A program made the position numbers and the translations under genes. Below the pieces are notes generated by a model that saw only the letters and a list, made by a program, of their open reading frames with translations, had not been told where the DNA came from and searched no databases. DNA of 42,053 nucleotides from Alphaproteobacteria bacterium. GTDB lineage: Bacteria > Pseudomonadota > Alphaproteobacteria > Rhizobiales > Xanthobacteraceae. The stretch lies in contig WQYW01000022.1 in NCBI GenBank assembly GCA_009781045.1, positions 1 through 42,053 on the forward strand, given 5' to 3'. Position 1 is the first letter of the stretch. Each line of letters begins with the position of its first letter. Positions 30,567 through 39,577 of this stretch are shown here, piece after piece.

Positions 30567-31925
30567 ACGTTCACGTTCCAAGTCTGGTTCACCACAAGCG
30601 GCAGCCGTGGGATGTTCGGGGGGAGAACTGGAATTCACCTCAGGTTGTTGCACAGTTGGAGGGAAGGGGGATTGTTGAACGGGGCGGATTTGCAGGAGCC
30701 CGTGTTAGCCTCTGCGCGGCCAAAATGGAAGATGGTGCTGTCTGCGCAGTGGCGGGACATGAAAAATCTTGCCGGATGGGTACAGCGGCGGCCAGGGAAA
30801 TCGTGGCGCGCGGCACGCTCTCACCGGCGTGCGGCAATCGAACTGGAGATCCGGCAGCGGGTGCGGGTTCGGTGCCGTCAGGTCTCAATGGGAAGAGGTG
30901 TTGGCAAGGCACAAGGCCGCCACACCAGCTCGCCCCGAGTGGCCGCTGTCACCAGGCTCGCCGCAAGCCTCAAGCTGAGGAATGTCGGGCAGCGGGATTT
31001 CCCTGCCGCTTTCTGTGTTGGTGATCGCTGGCTTTGCGATCGTAAATCGGGCTTGCGGTGGCTTGCTGGCGGTTCCGACAGGGAGAAAGTGGATGCCCAT
31101 GATGTTCATCTCCGGTCACGATCACGTGAGATAGGATCCGGTCCGGCACCGGATTGCCGGATTTCAGACGCCAGAGCGTCGTGCGGCAGACCATGGCGGG
31201 CCGGATGATTTCGCTCCACTGGAAGCTGGATCGTTTCGGCACCGATCACGGGCGGTGCCAGCCGGGCTTGGGAAATGTGCCGGCCTGGTCGTGGGTCAGG
31301 ATTCCCTGGTGCCGTGTTGTAAGCCACCCGTGTTGACCGCGGATTGCCAGGGGACGTTCACTGTGATGTGACGGATCATGTGCGGTTCTGTGGAGCCAGG
31401 TCTGACACACGCCGGGTGCGGCCGGGGTGGCCGTGTGCTCTCGACAGTGTGACTTGCGGTGTCGTGAATGACGGATAACGCTGGGTGCGATGGCGGAAGT
31501 TCTGTTGCCGGCGGTGTGCGGCGGAGGCGGGACATGCCTGCCTCTGCCTGCCTCACACCGGCGTTGATTTTTTGATTTCGTCCTTTGTTTCTACCCACGT
31601 TCCATTGCTGGAGCGACTGCCTGAGCCCTTTCTTGCGCTGTCAGGGCCCTGTCACCTTCTGTGATGGAGGTGATTCGTGGCAAATGGATGGCCATACCGG
31701 TTGGAAAGGCGCAGTTTTTCCCGGATTTCGAGCGGAGTGAACTGCCCCCTGTCGGGCCTGGGCAGTTACCGTCCTTTGAACTTTGAACTTTGAACCGGTA
31801 TGACATGGGGGCGGGCACCAGGGCGATCTTGGCAGGATCGGCAGTTGCGCGAGGTCCTGTGCCGCCGGATGCGGTTGAGGGTTGAGGTCGGTGTCTCAGA
31901 GATCTGGAATGAAAGGAGTGGCGGG
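30567..31925. other. Long region without a supported gene (1.36 kb)
   Basis: No frame on either strand has both a start signal and a known motif. A minus-strand frame (31242 downward) contains IIRPAMVCRTTLWRLKSGN, faintly like the helix-turn-helix of AlpA-type regulators, but too weak to call. A heptamer TTTGAAC is repeated three times at 31776-31796. A 42-codon plus frame at 31663-31791 is unremarkable. Confidence 0.4.
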
Positions 31926-32840
31926 ATGGCGCAGGGCGATGGAGGTTGGGGCACGGTTCCCCCGCCGCCGGTGTCCGCGCGGGCGGCGCGCAATGTGGCC
32001 TCCGGGAGTGGCTCCGCCACCACGATGAGCGGGAACGCCGCAGGAGGCAAAGGGGCGGAATTTCGCGCCGGTCAGGTCCTGGCGCAGACCTTCCGCACCC
32101 TCCTGGCAAGGCCTGGAACCTTTCTGCTGATATCGCTGTGCGCGACCGTGGTGCAGTGGATGGTTACGACCATGGGTTGGGTGGCGGCGTCGGTTCTGAC
32201 CGGGTTCAATTTTGTGCTGGCTGCTTTGATGCTCTCCTATGGCGCGTTCCGGACCATGCGTGGCCGCGATGTCAGCTTCGGCGATATCCTGCGTCAGGTT
32301 GGGCGCAGGGCAATGGCGCTCCTGGGGTTGGGGGCGCTGGGGACCGCTGTGGCGGCGATTGTCGGACTTGTCGTGATCGGTGTTTGGGGACCCCTGGCTG
32401 GTATTCCGTTGTTTGTTGCAATGCTGCTGATATTTGTTCTTGCGATGATTGCTCAGACCATGCTGTCTGTTTCGGTTTTGGCCTGTGTCGTTGAACAGTT
32501 GGGCCCGATGGCGGGCATGGCGCGGAGTTTTGGACTGACCAGGGGATATCGCTGGCAGCTGTCTGGCATCCTTTTGGCTGCGGTTGTCATCGGGTTGGTG
32601 ACCGGCGCTCTGGTTGTGGTCATCGTTTTGGGCTTGTTGATGGGCGTTCTGGAGGCAGGGAGGTTTGGGGAGGTAGGTGGCTTCATGATGTTCCGTTTTG
32701 GGCTTTCCGTCTGCGGCTTTCTGTGGATGCTCCTGTATGGTGCATTTGGCGGGGTTCTGGTGGCGGCGATCTATGCGAATTTGCGCCGGGCAAGGGAAGG
32801 CGATGGGGTTGATGAGGAGGTCGCCGGCGTTTTCGCATAG
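31926..32840 (+). CDS. Polytopic inner-membrane protein, unknown function
   Basis: A 304-residue protein. A Gly/Ala/Ser-rich soluble N-terminus (1-~45) precedes FRAGQVLAQTFRTLLARPGT, then about six hydrophobic segments (roughly residues 65-82, 85-105, 130-160, 165-195, 218-245 and 262-290). The layout of a short cytoplasmic start followed by LARPGTFLLISL resembles the YciC/DUF975 or glycerophosphodiester-phosphodiesterase membrane-domain group, but no catalytic motif is present. The ATG at 31926 is chosen over one at 31800 because AAGGAG lies 7 bases upstream. A short acidic tail (REGDGVDEEVAGVFA) is cytoplasmic or periplasmic. It stands alone between a gene-poor stretch and the convergent ubiD-like gene. 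Confidence 0.75.
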   Translation: MAQGDGGWGTVPPPPVSARAARNVASGSGSATTMSGNAAGGKGAEFRAGQVLAQTFRTLLARPGTFLLISLCATVVQWMVTTMGWVAASVLTGFNFVLAALMLSYGAFRTMRGRDVSFGDILRQVGRRAMALLGLGALGTAVAAIVGLVVIGVWGPLAGIPLFVAMLLIFVLAMIAQTMLSVSVLACVVEQLGPMAGMARSFGLTRGYRWQLSGILLAAVVIGLVTGALVVVIVLGLLMGVLEAGRFGEVGGFMMFRFGLSVCGFLWMLLYGAFGGVLVAAIYANLRRAREGDGVDEEVAGVFA

Positions 32841-33081
32841 GGGTATGCGAGGGCCGCTGTTGCTGTCGCAGGGATGTGCAGACAGAAGTGCGCTGGCTTG
32901 CGCATGCGAACCCGAACGGAGAGCTGTGCCCGACTGCCAGCGGAGGGCCGTGCCGGATGGCGGACTGCCCGATTGGCCCGGCAAAGCGGGGTTGCGCGGC
33001 GACAGCGGGGCGGCAGGCTGCGGGTGGTCAATCGAGGCTCGTGGTGGGAGGTCCGGTCACAGAGCCGGCAATGCGCGCGGA

Positions 33082-34692
33082 TCAGATCTCCGGGAAACGT
33101 CTGGACAATTCGCGGAAGGTCAGAAGTTCGCGCTGGTCGTCGCTGAGATAGTCGATGCCGATGCCGTATTCCTGCCAGCGCCGGCAGATCTGTTCCTCCA
33201 GGGCGGGATCGAGCGTGTTGATGGGGGGAAAGCGCCGACCGCCCCAGGCCGGATTGGGTTCGAACTCCCAGTTGCGGGTGGCATCGATCAGGAGCCGGGT
33301 CCAGTTGCCGGTGCCGTATTTGCGGCCGTCGGCCTGGTGGCGCGGGGTTGAGGGATCAAGCACGGAGCCGAAGGTCGGTCCGAAAGTGCTCACCTGCCCT
33401 TCGGCGGCGTTGACACGGAAGGCGAAGGCCCAATCGAGGGCAACGGGATCGCGGATATCAATGTCTTCCTCGACCACCATGACATTTTTGAAAACCCATT
33501 GCGCCGCCCCGGTTCCCCATAATGCTGCGGCGACCTGCTGGGCGTGGCCGCGGTAACGTTTCTGGATCTGGACGACGATGTTGGTGCCGGTGGAAACCGG
33601 CGGCATCCAGACGTCGGTGACGCCGCCGACGCCGGCGTCCTCAAGCATATTCCAGGCGATGGCCGACCAGGAATAGGCGCAGATCGGCGAATCCTCGGTG
33701 GGGAATCCGGGACGTGCGCCCTCCAGCGTGCCACGCAGGATCGGGTCGTGACGATGGGTGAGGCAGGACACTTCGACCACCGGCTTGGGCGAGGCGGTGC
33801 CGCCGGCATAGCCGGGATATTCGGCAAAGGGGCCCTCATCGGCGAAGGTCGCCGGATCCGGCGAGATCGTGCCCTCGACCACGATCTCGGCCGAGGCCGG
33901 CACCAGCAGCTCGCTGGTCTCACATTTCACCAGTTCCACGCTCTGGCCGAGAATCGCGCCCATCATGTCGTATTCGCACACCGTCTTTGGGAAAAAGCTG
34001 CCGGCGCAGAAGGGCAGGACATCGTGCCAGCCATAAACGATGGCCACTTCCATCGGCTTCATGCTGGCGCGATGCTGTGCGAAATGGGTACCCCAGTGCT
34101 GGGTCGGAACGATCAGCTTGCCGATCCGGCGGGGGCCCAGGACCTGGCCGCGATAGAGGCCGACATTGAGCTGAGCGCTGTCCGGATCCCGTGTGATCAC
34201 GCCGCAGAAAGTGTCGATGAAGCGACCGCCGTCCAGGCGGTGCCATTTGGGCACCGGGAATTCCAGGAGATTGATGGCGTCGCCATGGAGAATATTCTCC
34301 TTCACCGGCCCGCCAGTGACGGTCGCAGGCGGTATGCGCCTGCGATAGGTATCCTTGAGATGGCGGACGATGCGGCGATCCGGTGCATCGGGCGGCAGAC
34401 CGACGAGCAGGCAGACCTGGGTGCGATTGGCGAGCGCGGTGGTGAGAAATCTGCCGCAGCGTCCCTCCCGGTAGCCCTTGATGGTCTCAAACAGCAGGCC
34501 CGGCCCGCTGAGAGCGAGATTGACCCGGGCGATGGCGGCGATCTCTTCGTCCCAGTCGACCTCGGCCTTGATCCGTCGCAGCTGTCCGTGCCTCTCCAGT
34601 TGCGCAAGCCACTGCCGCAGACTGGGTTTCTCGCTGTCCTTTATCAGGGATGAGCGGTGGCTGGTCTCGGGTGTCTGCGGATGCTGGTCCAT
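33082..34692 (-). CDS. UbiD-family decarboxylase
   Basis: A 536-residue UbiD-like enzyme. These use prenylated FMN and a metal ion to add or remove CO2 on aromatic or unsaturated acids. Visible family features: the N-terminal LRQWLAQLERHGQLRRIKAE; PVPKWHRLDGGRFIDTFCGV; QLNVGLYRGQV carrying the conserved Arg; and DEGPFAEYPGYAGG with the paired Glu residues of the E...E catalytic set; then GFPTEDSPICAYSW and DIDIRDPVALDWAF. The ATG at 34692 is preferred because GGAGGCAGAG precedes it at 7 bases. No UbiX-type flavin prenyltransferase is in the window, so the cofactor must come from elsewhere. The substrate is not evident; ubiquinone synthesis (UbiD) is only one possibility because the family is broad. 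Confidence 0.9.
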   Translation of the reverse strand: MDQHPQTPETSHRSSLIKDSEKPSLRQWLAQLERHGQLRRIKAEVDWDEEIAAIARVNLALSGPGLLFETIKGYREGRCGRFLTTALANRTQVCLLVGLPPDAPDRRIVRHLKDTYRRRIPPATVTGGPVKENILHGDAINLLEFPVPKWHRLDGGRFIDTFCGVITRDPDSAQLNVGLYRGQVLGPRRIGKLIVPTQHWGTHFAQHRASMKPMEVAIVYGWHDVLPFCAGSFFPKTVCEYDMMGAILGQSVELVKCETSELLVPASAEIVVEGTISPDPATFADEGPFAEYPGYAGGTASPKPVVEVSCLTHRHDPILRGTLEGARPGFPTEDSPICAYSWSAIAWNMLEDAGVGGVTDVWMPPVSTGTNIVVQIQKRYRGHAQQVAAALWGTGAAQWVFKNVMVVEEDIDIRDPVALDWAFAFRVNAAEGQVSTFGPTFGSVLDPSTPRHQADGRKYGTGNWTRLLIDATRNWEFEPNPAWGGRRFPPINTLDPALEEQICRRWQEYGIGIDYLSDDQRELLTFRELSRRFPEI

Positions 34693-35069
34693 CTCTCTGC
34701 CTCCGATCCGGCGCGGCAGCCAGCGCATGAATGAAGCGCGCCAGCTCCTCGCCGCAAGACCCGATCATGCGATGGAAACCGTATCGGCGCCAGTGGCGCG
34801 GCCGGCTGTGGCGGGGTGCGGAAAAAGCGGATCTCCGATTCTTTCGGGCAAGCCCGCAGGCCAGGGGGCAGGGCGTCAGAAGTTGTCGGCAGCTCGGGCT
34901 TTCCTTGCTGGCTTCAGGAGCCGTGGCAGAACAAGCTCTCCGGCCAGCGCGTCAGGACCAGGAAAAAGGCAAAAGCCGCCTCTGGTCCCGGTGTGCGATG
35001 CACCTTCCTGCGACCGGATTCTGTCGGATTCTGTCGCCATTGCCGCCGTGATCTTTGATGGCAGTCTCG

Positions 35070-36623
35070 TCAGCGCCAGAGCCGGACAATAAAATCGGTG
35101 CCCTCTCCGGTCTCGCCCTGGTTGATGCCCTGATCGGAGATCACCAGCGAGGAGCTGACAGAGAACAGGCTGTTGATGCGGACAAGCGTCTCGGCGGGAA
35201 TGGTGATGCGATCGAGTGCCTCTGCCGGGGTGTTGGCGACGACTTTCGGCTTCTCAACCGGCGGCGGGGGGGCGGCATGGCGGCGATGGCGGCGCGTGCT
35301 GCGGTCGTCGTCTTTACGCTCAAGATATCTGTCGAGCGGCAGCGACACCACCGACCAGCGCGGCGCGTTGGGGCTGTCGGGGTCGGCTTCCGCGGTGAAG
35401 ACATGGGTGCCGAGCGGCTGATCGGCAGCGGCGATGGTCACCGGGGCATTGAACAGGGGCGCAAAATTCTGCCGCACATAAATCTTGCTGTCCTTGCGGC
35501 TGATGAAAATCGCGATCGGAGCATTGCGTCTGGAAGATGGAGCGGCCAGGGCCGGTGGCGGCGTCTTTTTCCTGTCCGCCGCCGCATCGGTTGCCACTGG
35601 CGCAGTGGCGCTGGCTGTTTTCTCAGCGGGGGCAGTCACGGCCGCTGGCGTCGCCTTGGCGTTGGCAGAAGCGTCGGTTGCTACTGTCGTTGCCGCACTG
35701 GCCAGTTTTTCAGCGGGGGCGGCTGCAGTCGGTGACGTCCTGCTGTCTGCGGTGGCATCGGTTGCCACGGTCGCTGCCGCACTGGCCATTTTCCCGGTGG
35801 GGGCAGTTGGAGGGGGTGGCGTATTTCTGTCAGCCGCCGCGTCGGTCGCCACTGCGGCTGGCGCACTCGCCGTTTTCTCAGCGGGCGCGGTCGGCTCGGT
35901 GGCAGCGTAGCCGTCATGGTTGGATGAGGGCGCGGCTTCCTTTGCAGCAATCGGGGCGGTGGGGGTCGTCGTGGCCGCTGGCGCTGGCGACTTCAGGTCG
36001 CTGACCGGCGCGGGGTCGGCGCTGGCGGGGGGCTGCGGCGTCGTGCTCAGCGATGTCAGCAGGTTATGGGAGAAGCGGGCAGGGGTGATTTCACCCGGCG
36101 TGACGATGACCCGGGCCCCCAGTCTGGTCCAGGTCCAGATTTTGGAGGCGAAGGAGGCGGGAAGGCGGATGCAGCCATGGGATGCCGGATGGCCCGGCAC
36201 AACGCCCGCATGCATGGCGATGCCGGACCAGGTGATCCGCTGCATGTAGGGCATGGGGGCGTCGCTATAGATGTTGGAGCGGTGGAAGCGCTGCTTCTGG
36301 ATCACACTGAACACACCCATCGGGGTGCGATGGCCGCGCATTCCGGTCGAGATCTGGGTTTCGGCAAAGGCCCCGTTGGTGTCGTAGACCTTCATGCGCT
36401 GTTTATCGATCGATATGGCGATGATCAGCGACCCCTGGGGCTTGGGTGCCTCTTTGCGGACTTCCTTTTCATCCTTGTGGCGGCGCGACTTGTGGTGATG
36501 CCGCCCCGACTCCTGGAAGGAGTCCGAATCCCGGCTGAAAGAGGGACGCGCCTCAGCGGCGAAGGCCGGGAGGATGGTTGTGAGTGCGGTCAGAAGACAG
36601 AGACTCGATATCCGCGCCGCCAT
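35070..36623 (-). CDS. L,D-transpeptidase (YkuD) with repeat linker and second half-domain
   Basis: An exported ~517-residue protein. A signal peptide (MAARISSLCLLTALTTILPA, cut after AFA) is followed by a His/Lys/Arg-rich stretch. The YkuD domain (about residues 60-175) has the catalytic motif HPASHGCIRLP and upstream GIAMHAG. Such enzymes cross-link peptidoglycan through L,D bonds or attach proteins to it. Residues ~180-360 are an Ala/Pro/Thr linker with four imperfect ~29-residue repeats (EKTASAPAAVATDAAADR type). Then NAPIAIFISRKDSKIYVRQN and QPLGTHVFTAEADPD form a half YkuD-like module without the cysteine, probably non-catalytic. In-frame upstream ATGs at 36653 and 36665 are possible starts; 36623 gives the best signal peptide. 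No strong Shine-Dalgarno decides it. Confidence 0.85.
   Translation of the reverse strand: MAARISSLCLLTALTTILPAFAAEARPSFSRDSDSFQESGRHHHKSRRHKDEKEVRKEAPKPQGSLIIAISIDKQRMKVYDTNGAFAETQISTGMRGHRTPMGVFSVIQKQRFHRSNIYSDAPMPYMQRITWSGIAMHAGVVPGHPASHGCIRLPASFASKIWTWTRLGARVIVTPGEITPARFSHNLLTSLSTTPQPPASADPAPVSDLKSPAPAATTTPTAPIAAKEAAPSSNHDGYAATEPTAPAEKTASAPAAVATDAAADRNTPPPPTAPTGKMASAAATVATDATADSRTSPTAAAPAEKLASAATTVATDASANAKATPAAVTAPAEKTASATAPVATDAAADRKKTPPPALAAPSSRRNAPIAIFISRKDSKIYVRQNFAPLFNAPVTIAAADQPLGTHVFTAEADPDSPNAPRWSVVSLPLDRYLERKDDDRSTRRHRRHAAPPPPVEKPKVVANTPAEALDRITIPAETLVRINSLFSVSSSLVISDQGINQGETGEGTDFIVRLWR
35547..35910. repeat. Four imperfect ~87-base repeats in the L,D-transpeptidase gene
   Basis: The units encode TAPAEKTASATAPVATDAAA-type blocks, each ending in a DNA-diverged Pro/Thr segment. 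They make the flexible linker between the catalytic domain and the C-terminal half-domain. Copy number may vary between strains. Confidence 0.8.
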
Positions 36624-37410
36624 GGAAAGGGAGTCCAACTCGTTCACAGTCATCGTCGAATCCATGGGCCGTGATCCGAAAAGATGGACTGCCATGATCG
36701 CCAGTCCCACGAAGTCGGATGCCACTCCCGGCCAATTCAGAAAGCTTCACAACGTCATGGCGTCAGCGAGCGCCGGGCACCGGCTGCAGCCTATTGCCAT
36801 CTATAGGGTTTTCCCCGGGATGCACCAAACCCGCAAGCGGCCGTCGGGGAATTTCATTAGATTTGGTGCCTTTGCCGCCACATTGCCACCGTATTTTTGC
36901 CAAAAAATCAAATGGCAACCCGAGGCGGCCGCGATTCGAAGGCGGCCATGTGGCAGCGGTGCCGCGCTTCCTCCCCCAATCGTCCTCCCCTGATCGTCCT
37001 CCCCTGATTGTCCTCCCCTGATTGTCCTGGCGCGACGCCGGGTGAGGCCAGGCTTTGGGGTGCAGGGTCTTCCAGAACCGCCATTTCTCGTTTGCCCGCG
37101 AGAAGACAGAAGGGGCAAGGCTGGGCCGTTCCGAAGCTCAAGGCCCGGGCGGGAGGATTTACCCTATACTTATTTCGCACTTGCAGCATGTGCTGACCTG
37201 GGGTTGATGCTTTGAGCCGTTGCCGGACCCGCCCAAACAGGCCGGCAACATGCCTCCGGCATTGATTTTATGAATGAATATTAATTCATTGGGCGGTTGA
37301 AAGAGCCTCTCGCCAGGTACGGAAGGGGGTTGAAAAACATGCCGCACTGCACAATATTGGGTTCAGAGAGTCGGCGTTTCATCGAAAACCGAAACCAAGA
37401 GGAATTTCAC
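36624..37410. other. Divergent intergenic region
   Basis: This lies between the divergent L,D-transpeptidase and acetyltransferase genes and should hold both promoters. It includes AT-rich patches (36890-36915; 37262-37290, with ATGAATATTAATTCAT, a near-perfect dyad) and a short tandem repeat at 36979-37030. No gene is supported. Confidence 0.45.
36979..37030. repeat. 14-base tandem repeat, ~3.7 copies
   Basis: Units are ATCGTCCTCCCCTG, ATCGTCCTCCCCTG, ATTGTCCTCCCCTG and a partial ATTGTCCTGG. The unit length is not a multiple of three, so it is not coding. Function unknown. Confidence 0.9.
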
Positions 37411-38025
37411 GTGGGATCTGCAAACCGCATCCAGACCCGGTCTGCCCATGGCTATGTACGGACTTTGATCCAGCAGGAGGAACTGCCCCTGCTGCGCGAC
37501 CATCTGTTGAGGCTCGACGACGAAAGCCGGCGCGATCGCTTCAACGGATTTATCGACCAGAGCTTCATCAACAGCTATGCCGCGCGCTGCGCCGACGATG
37601 GCACGGTGATCGTGGCCTATATGGTCGATGGCGTGGTTCGGGGCGCTGCGGAACTGCATCCGCCCGGGGCCGGCGACAGCCTGCCGGAGCTGGCCTTCAG
37701 TGTCGAGAACATGGTGCGCCGTCAAGGCGTTGGCAGTGCCCTGTTCCGTCGCGTCATCGAGGAGGCGCGCTGGGCGGGCTATACCCATCTGCGCATCACC
37801 ACCAGTGCGGACAATTACGCCATGCGTGCGCTGGCCAGGAAGTTCGGTGTCCATCTGACATTCGAGAACGGGGAGCCCAGTGGCACCGTCGATCTGATCC
37901 GGACGCCGGCCGCGAAACTGGCCGAGCTGGCCGCGGCCCCGTTCATCGCCAGCAGCGCGCTGCTCAGCTTCAACCAGACCTGCTGGAAGCTGTTCTCGCG
38001 GATCTATGAGCGCCGCGCGGCTTGA
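37411..38025 (+). CDS. GNAT-family N-acetyltransferase
   Basis: A ~204-residue acyltransferase of the GNAT fold, which moves an acetyl group from acetyl-CoA to an amine. The first strand-helix is YVRTLIQQEELPLLRDHLLR, then RDRFNGFIDQSFINSYAARC. The acetyl-CoA loop (motif A) is FSVENMVRRQGVGSALFRRV (R-R-Q-G-V-G), followed by GYTHLRITTSADNYAMRALA, typical of motif B. The substrate is unknown. A GTG at 37411 is chosen because AAGAGGAA lies 7 bases upstream; an in-frame ATG at 37339 with GGAAGGGGG nine bases before it would add 24 residues and is a real alternative. The gene is followed by a terminator at 38172-38200. Confidence 0.85.
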   Translation: MGSANRIQTRSAHGYVRTLIQQEELPLLRDHLLRLDDESRRDRFNGFIDQSFINSYAARCADDGTVIVAYMVDGVVRGAAELHPPGAGDSLPELAFSVENMVRRQGVGSALFRRVIEEARWAGYTHLRITTSADNYAMRALARKFGVHLTFENGEPSGTVDLIRTPAAKLAELAAAPFIASSALLSFNQTCWKLFSRIYERRAA

Positions 38026-38091
38026 GGGCCGTCAGAAAACTGCCGCTCGCCGAAGTGGAGGGACAGGAACCGCCTGATGGCGCCTGGCAGC

Positions 38092-38125
38092 GTCGATTCA
38101 GTTACTTGGTCGATTCAGTTACTTG
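38092..38125. repeat. 17-base perfect tandem repeat
   Basis: GTCGATTCAGTTACTTG occurs twice in a row, between the acetyltransferase stop and its terminator. Function unknown. Confidence 0.9.
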
Positions 38126-38165
38126 CTGCGCGGGCCCCTTGAAGTGGCAGAAAGAACGACACATG

Positions 38166-38200
38166 AAAAAAACGGATCCGGTTCACGGGTCCGTTTTTTT
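38166..38200. terminator. Rho-independent terminator, probably bidirectional
   Basis: The stem ACGGATCCG (38172-38180) pairs with CGGGTCCGT (38186-38194) with one G-T pair. The loop is GTTCA, followed by a run of seven T and preceded by a run of A. It ends the acetyltransferase transcript and can serve the convergent small gene at 38241-38546 in the other direction. Confidence 0.9.
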
Positions 38201-38240
38201 ATGGCAAAAGGCGTAAAAACGCGCATGCGTGGGGGCGGAG

Positions 38241-38546
38241 TCAGGTGCCGGGGCGCTTGTCACTGCCGATGCGGCGGCTGACACGGCGCTCGACCACCAC
38301 CGAGCGCCGCGCACCTTGTTCTCCCGCAATCACCCTTGTGGCATTGACCCGGGTGGTGGCACGGGCAAGCTTCCTGACCTCAGCCTGGACCACATCGAGT
38401 GGCATTCCCATCAGCGACGCCGCGATCTCAGCCTGAGCCTCTGGATCGTCCGTGATACCGACGGCAGCGAAAATCGCTTCCTCCAGCGTCGGCGGATCAT
38501 GGCGGACGCGCCGCGTGCCGTATTTGGTATTCCAGTCTGCGTTCAT
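38241..38546 (-). CDS. Small conserved-looking hypothetical protein
   Basis: A 101-residue protein: MNADWNTKYGTRRVRHDPPT, then LEEAIFAAVGITDDPEAQAE and IAASLMGMPLDVVQAEVRKL, ending in a basic tail (RRSVVVERRVSRRIGSDKRP). It is predicted helical with an amphipathic middle; no family name or function is known to me. The ATG is preceded by GCGAGG about 7 bases upstream. It converges on the acetyltransferase gene, with the terminator between them, and lies downstream of the DUF2161 gene on the same strand with a 188-base gap. Confidence 0.7.
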   Translation of the reverse strand: MNADWNTKYGTRRVRHDPPTLEEAIFAAVGITDDPEAQAEIAASLMGMPLDVVQAEVRKLARATTRVNATRVIAGEQGARRSVVVERRVSRRIGSDKRPGT

Positions 38547-38734
38547 CTGGGGCCTCGCTCAGGTCCAGAGTACCTAATGCGGTGGATGTTGCGTTGCAAC
38601 ATGAATCTGGCCAGTGTGGCGATATTCCGGCGATACGTCCTTGTCTGAACTCAAGGTATTAAATTACCAGGATTTTGCCGGTTCCAGGATTTTCCTGGTT
38701 TCAGGTCTGCCGGATCCTGTGTGCTCCGCCGGGA

Positions 38735-39400
38735 TCAATTCTGTTGCGGCCAGCGTTGCAGGGCTGCCTGGCCGGCAGCGGTCAGGGCATAGACCCCGCG
38801 CTGGTGGCGGGCAAACCAGCCATAGACATTGGCAAGCAGGATTCGGCCCACCTCCCTGGCGAAAGCGGGATGTTGCAGGCGCAATTCACGCAACCCAAGC
38901 GGGCCGTCGGCAAGCGAGCGGGCGCAGGCCAGTGCCTGCTGGCGGTAGGCGGTCATGATCGGGGTTCGGGTACTGCCTCCCGCGGTGGGGTCGCCCTGGC
39001 GTTTCTGATGTTCGGTGACCAGACGCGAGCGTTTCTGCTTCGAGCGGCGCGGCAGGCAGGCTGGCGGCCTGACCAGCAGTTCGACGCGGTTGTCATCGGT
39101 GACGCCAAGCATTCCGAAGCCGAGCCGCCGGCACAGGTTGCGATAGCGGGCGTCACTCTCGCGCCCCTTGCCGCGGGCCGAAATGCGGGCGGCGATCCAC
39201 ACCTCGTCGGCCGCAGCGGCGCGATCGACCGCCTGCAGCAGCAGTTCGAGATTGAAGGCGAGCTTGAGTTCGCCAACCACCACCACCGGTGGATCGTCGT
39301 TGCTGAGGCCGACGACGTCGCAGCCGCCTATTTCGCCCTTGACGGTGAAGCCGAGCTGCTCAAGGAAGCGCTTTACCGGCAGATAGAGTGCGGTTTCCAA
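38735..39400 (-). CDS. DUF2161 (PDDEXK-like) protein
   Basis: A 221-residue protein with the DUF2161 layout: METALYLPVKRFLEQLGFTV, KGEIGGCDVVGL, then VVVGELKLAFNLELLLQAVD. The D...E-L-K triad (CDVVG, then GELK) fits a PD-(D/E)XK nuclease-type core. C-terminal part: ADGPLGLRELRL and YGWFARHQRGVYALTAAGQA, a winged-helix-like end. The true activity is unknown; the family has been annotated as a phosphodiesterase or as a nuclease-like protein. The start is a TTG with GGGGACA a few bases upstream, an unusual but supported start because the family begins at this point. Confidence 0.8.
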   Translation of the reverse strand: METALYLPVKRFLEQLGFTVKGEIGGCDVVGLSNDDPPVVVVGELKLAFNLELLLQAVDRAAAADEVWIAARISARGKGRESDARYRNLCRRLGFGMLGVTDDNRVELLVRPPACLPRRSKQKRSRLVTEHQKRQGDPTAGGSTRTPIMTAYRQQALACARSLADGPLGLRELRLQHPAFAREVGRILLANVYGWFARHQRGVYALTAAGQAALQRWPQQN

Positions 39401-39577
39401 AAAATGTCCCCGAATCGAAAATCAGTGGCGACTCAAGTGCGCCCGTGATTGTAACATGGTGGCGCTTGATCCGGCGCAAGACCGGTCAATGCGCCCGCGG
39501 GGTAGACTTGTGTTCGCCGCTGGAGCTTTTCGGGTCAGGTTTCGTGAAGCCGGCGGACAGGGGAATGGAGTTTTCAG

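Noticed and set aside
30970..31242. Minus-strand frame with CRTTLWRLKSGN, like an AlpA-type helix-turn-helix
   Set aside because: Match is a handful of residues, no ribosome-binding site, and the rest of the frame is not protein-like.
33544..34653. 369-codon plus-strand frame
   Set aside because: Antisense shadow of the UbiD-family gene.
36979..38125. Short tandem repeats as a possible CRISPR array
   Set aside because: The 14- and 17-base units are directly adjacent without spacers; no CRISPR-like repeat-spacer pattern or cas gene occurs in the window.
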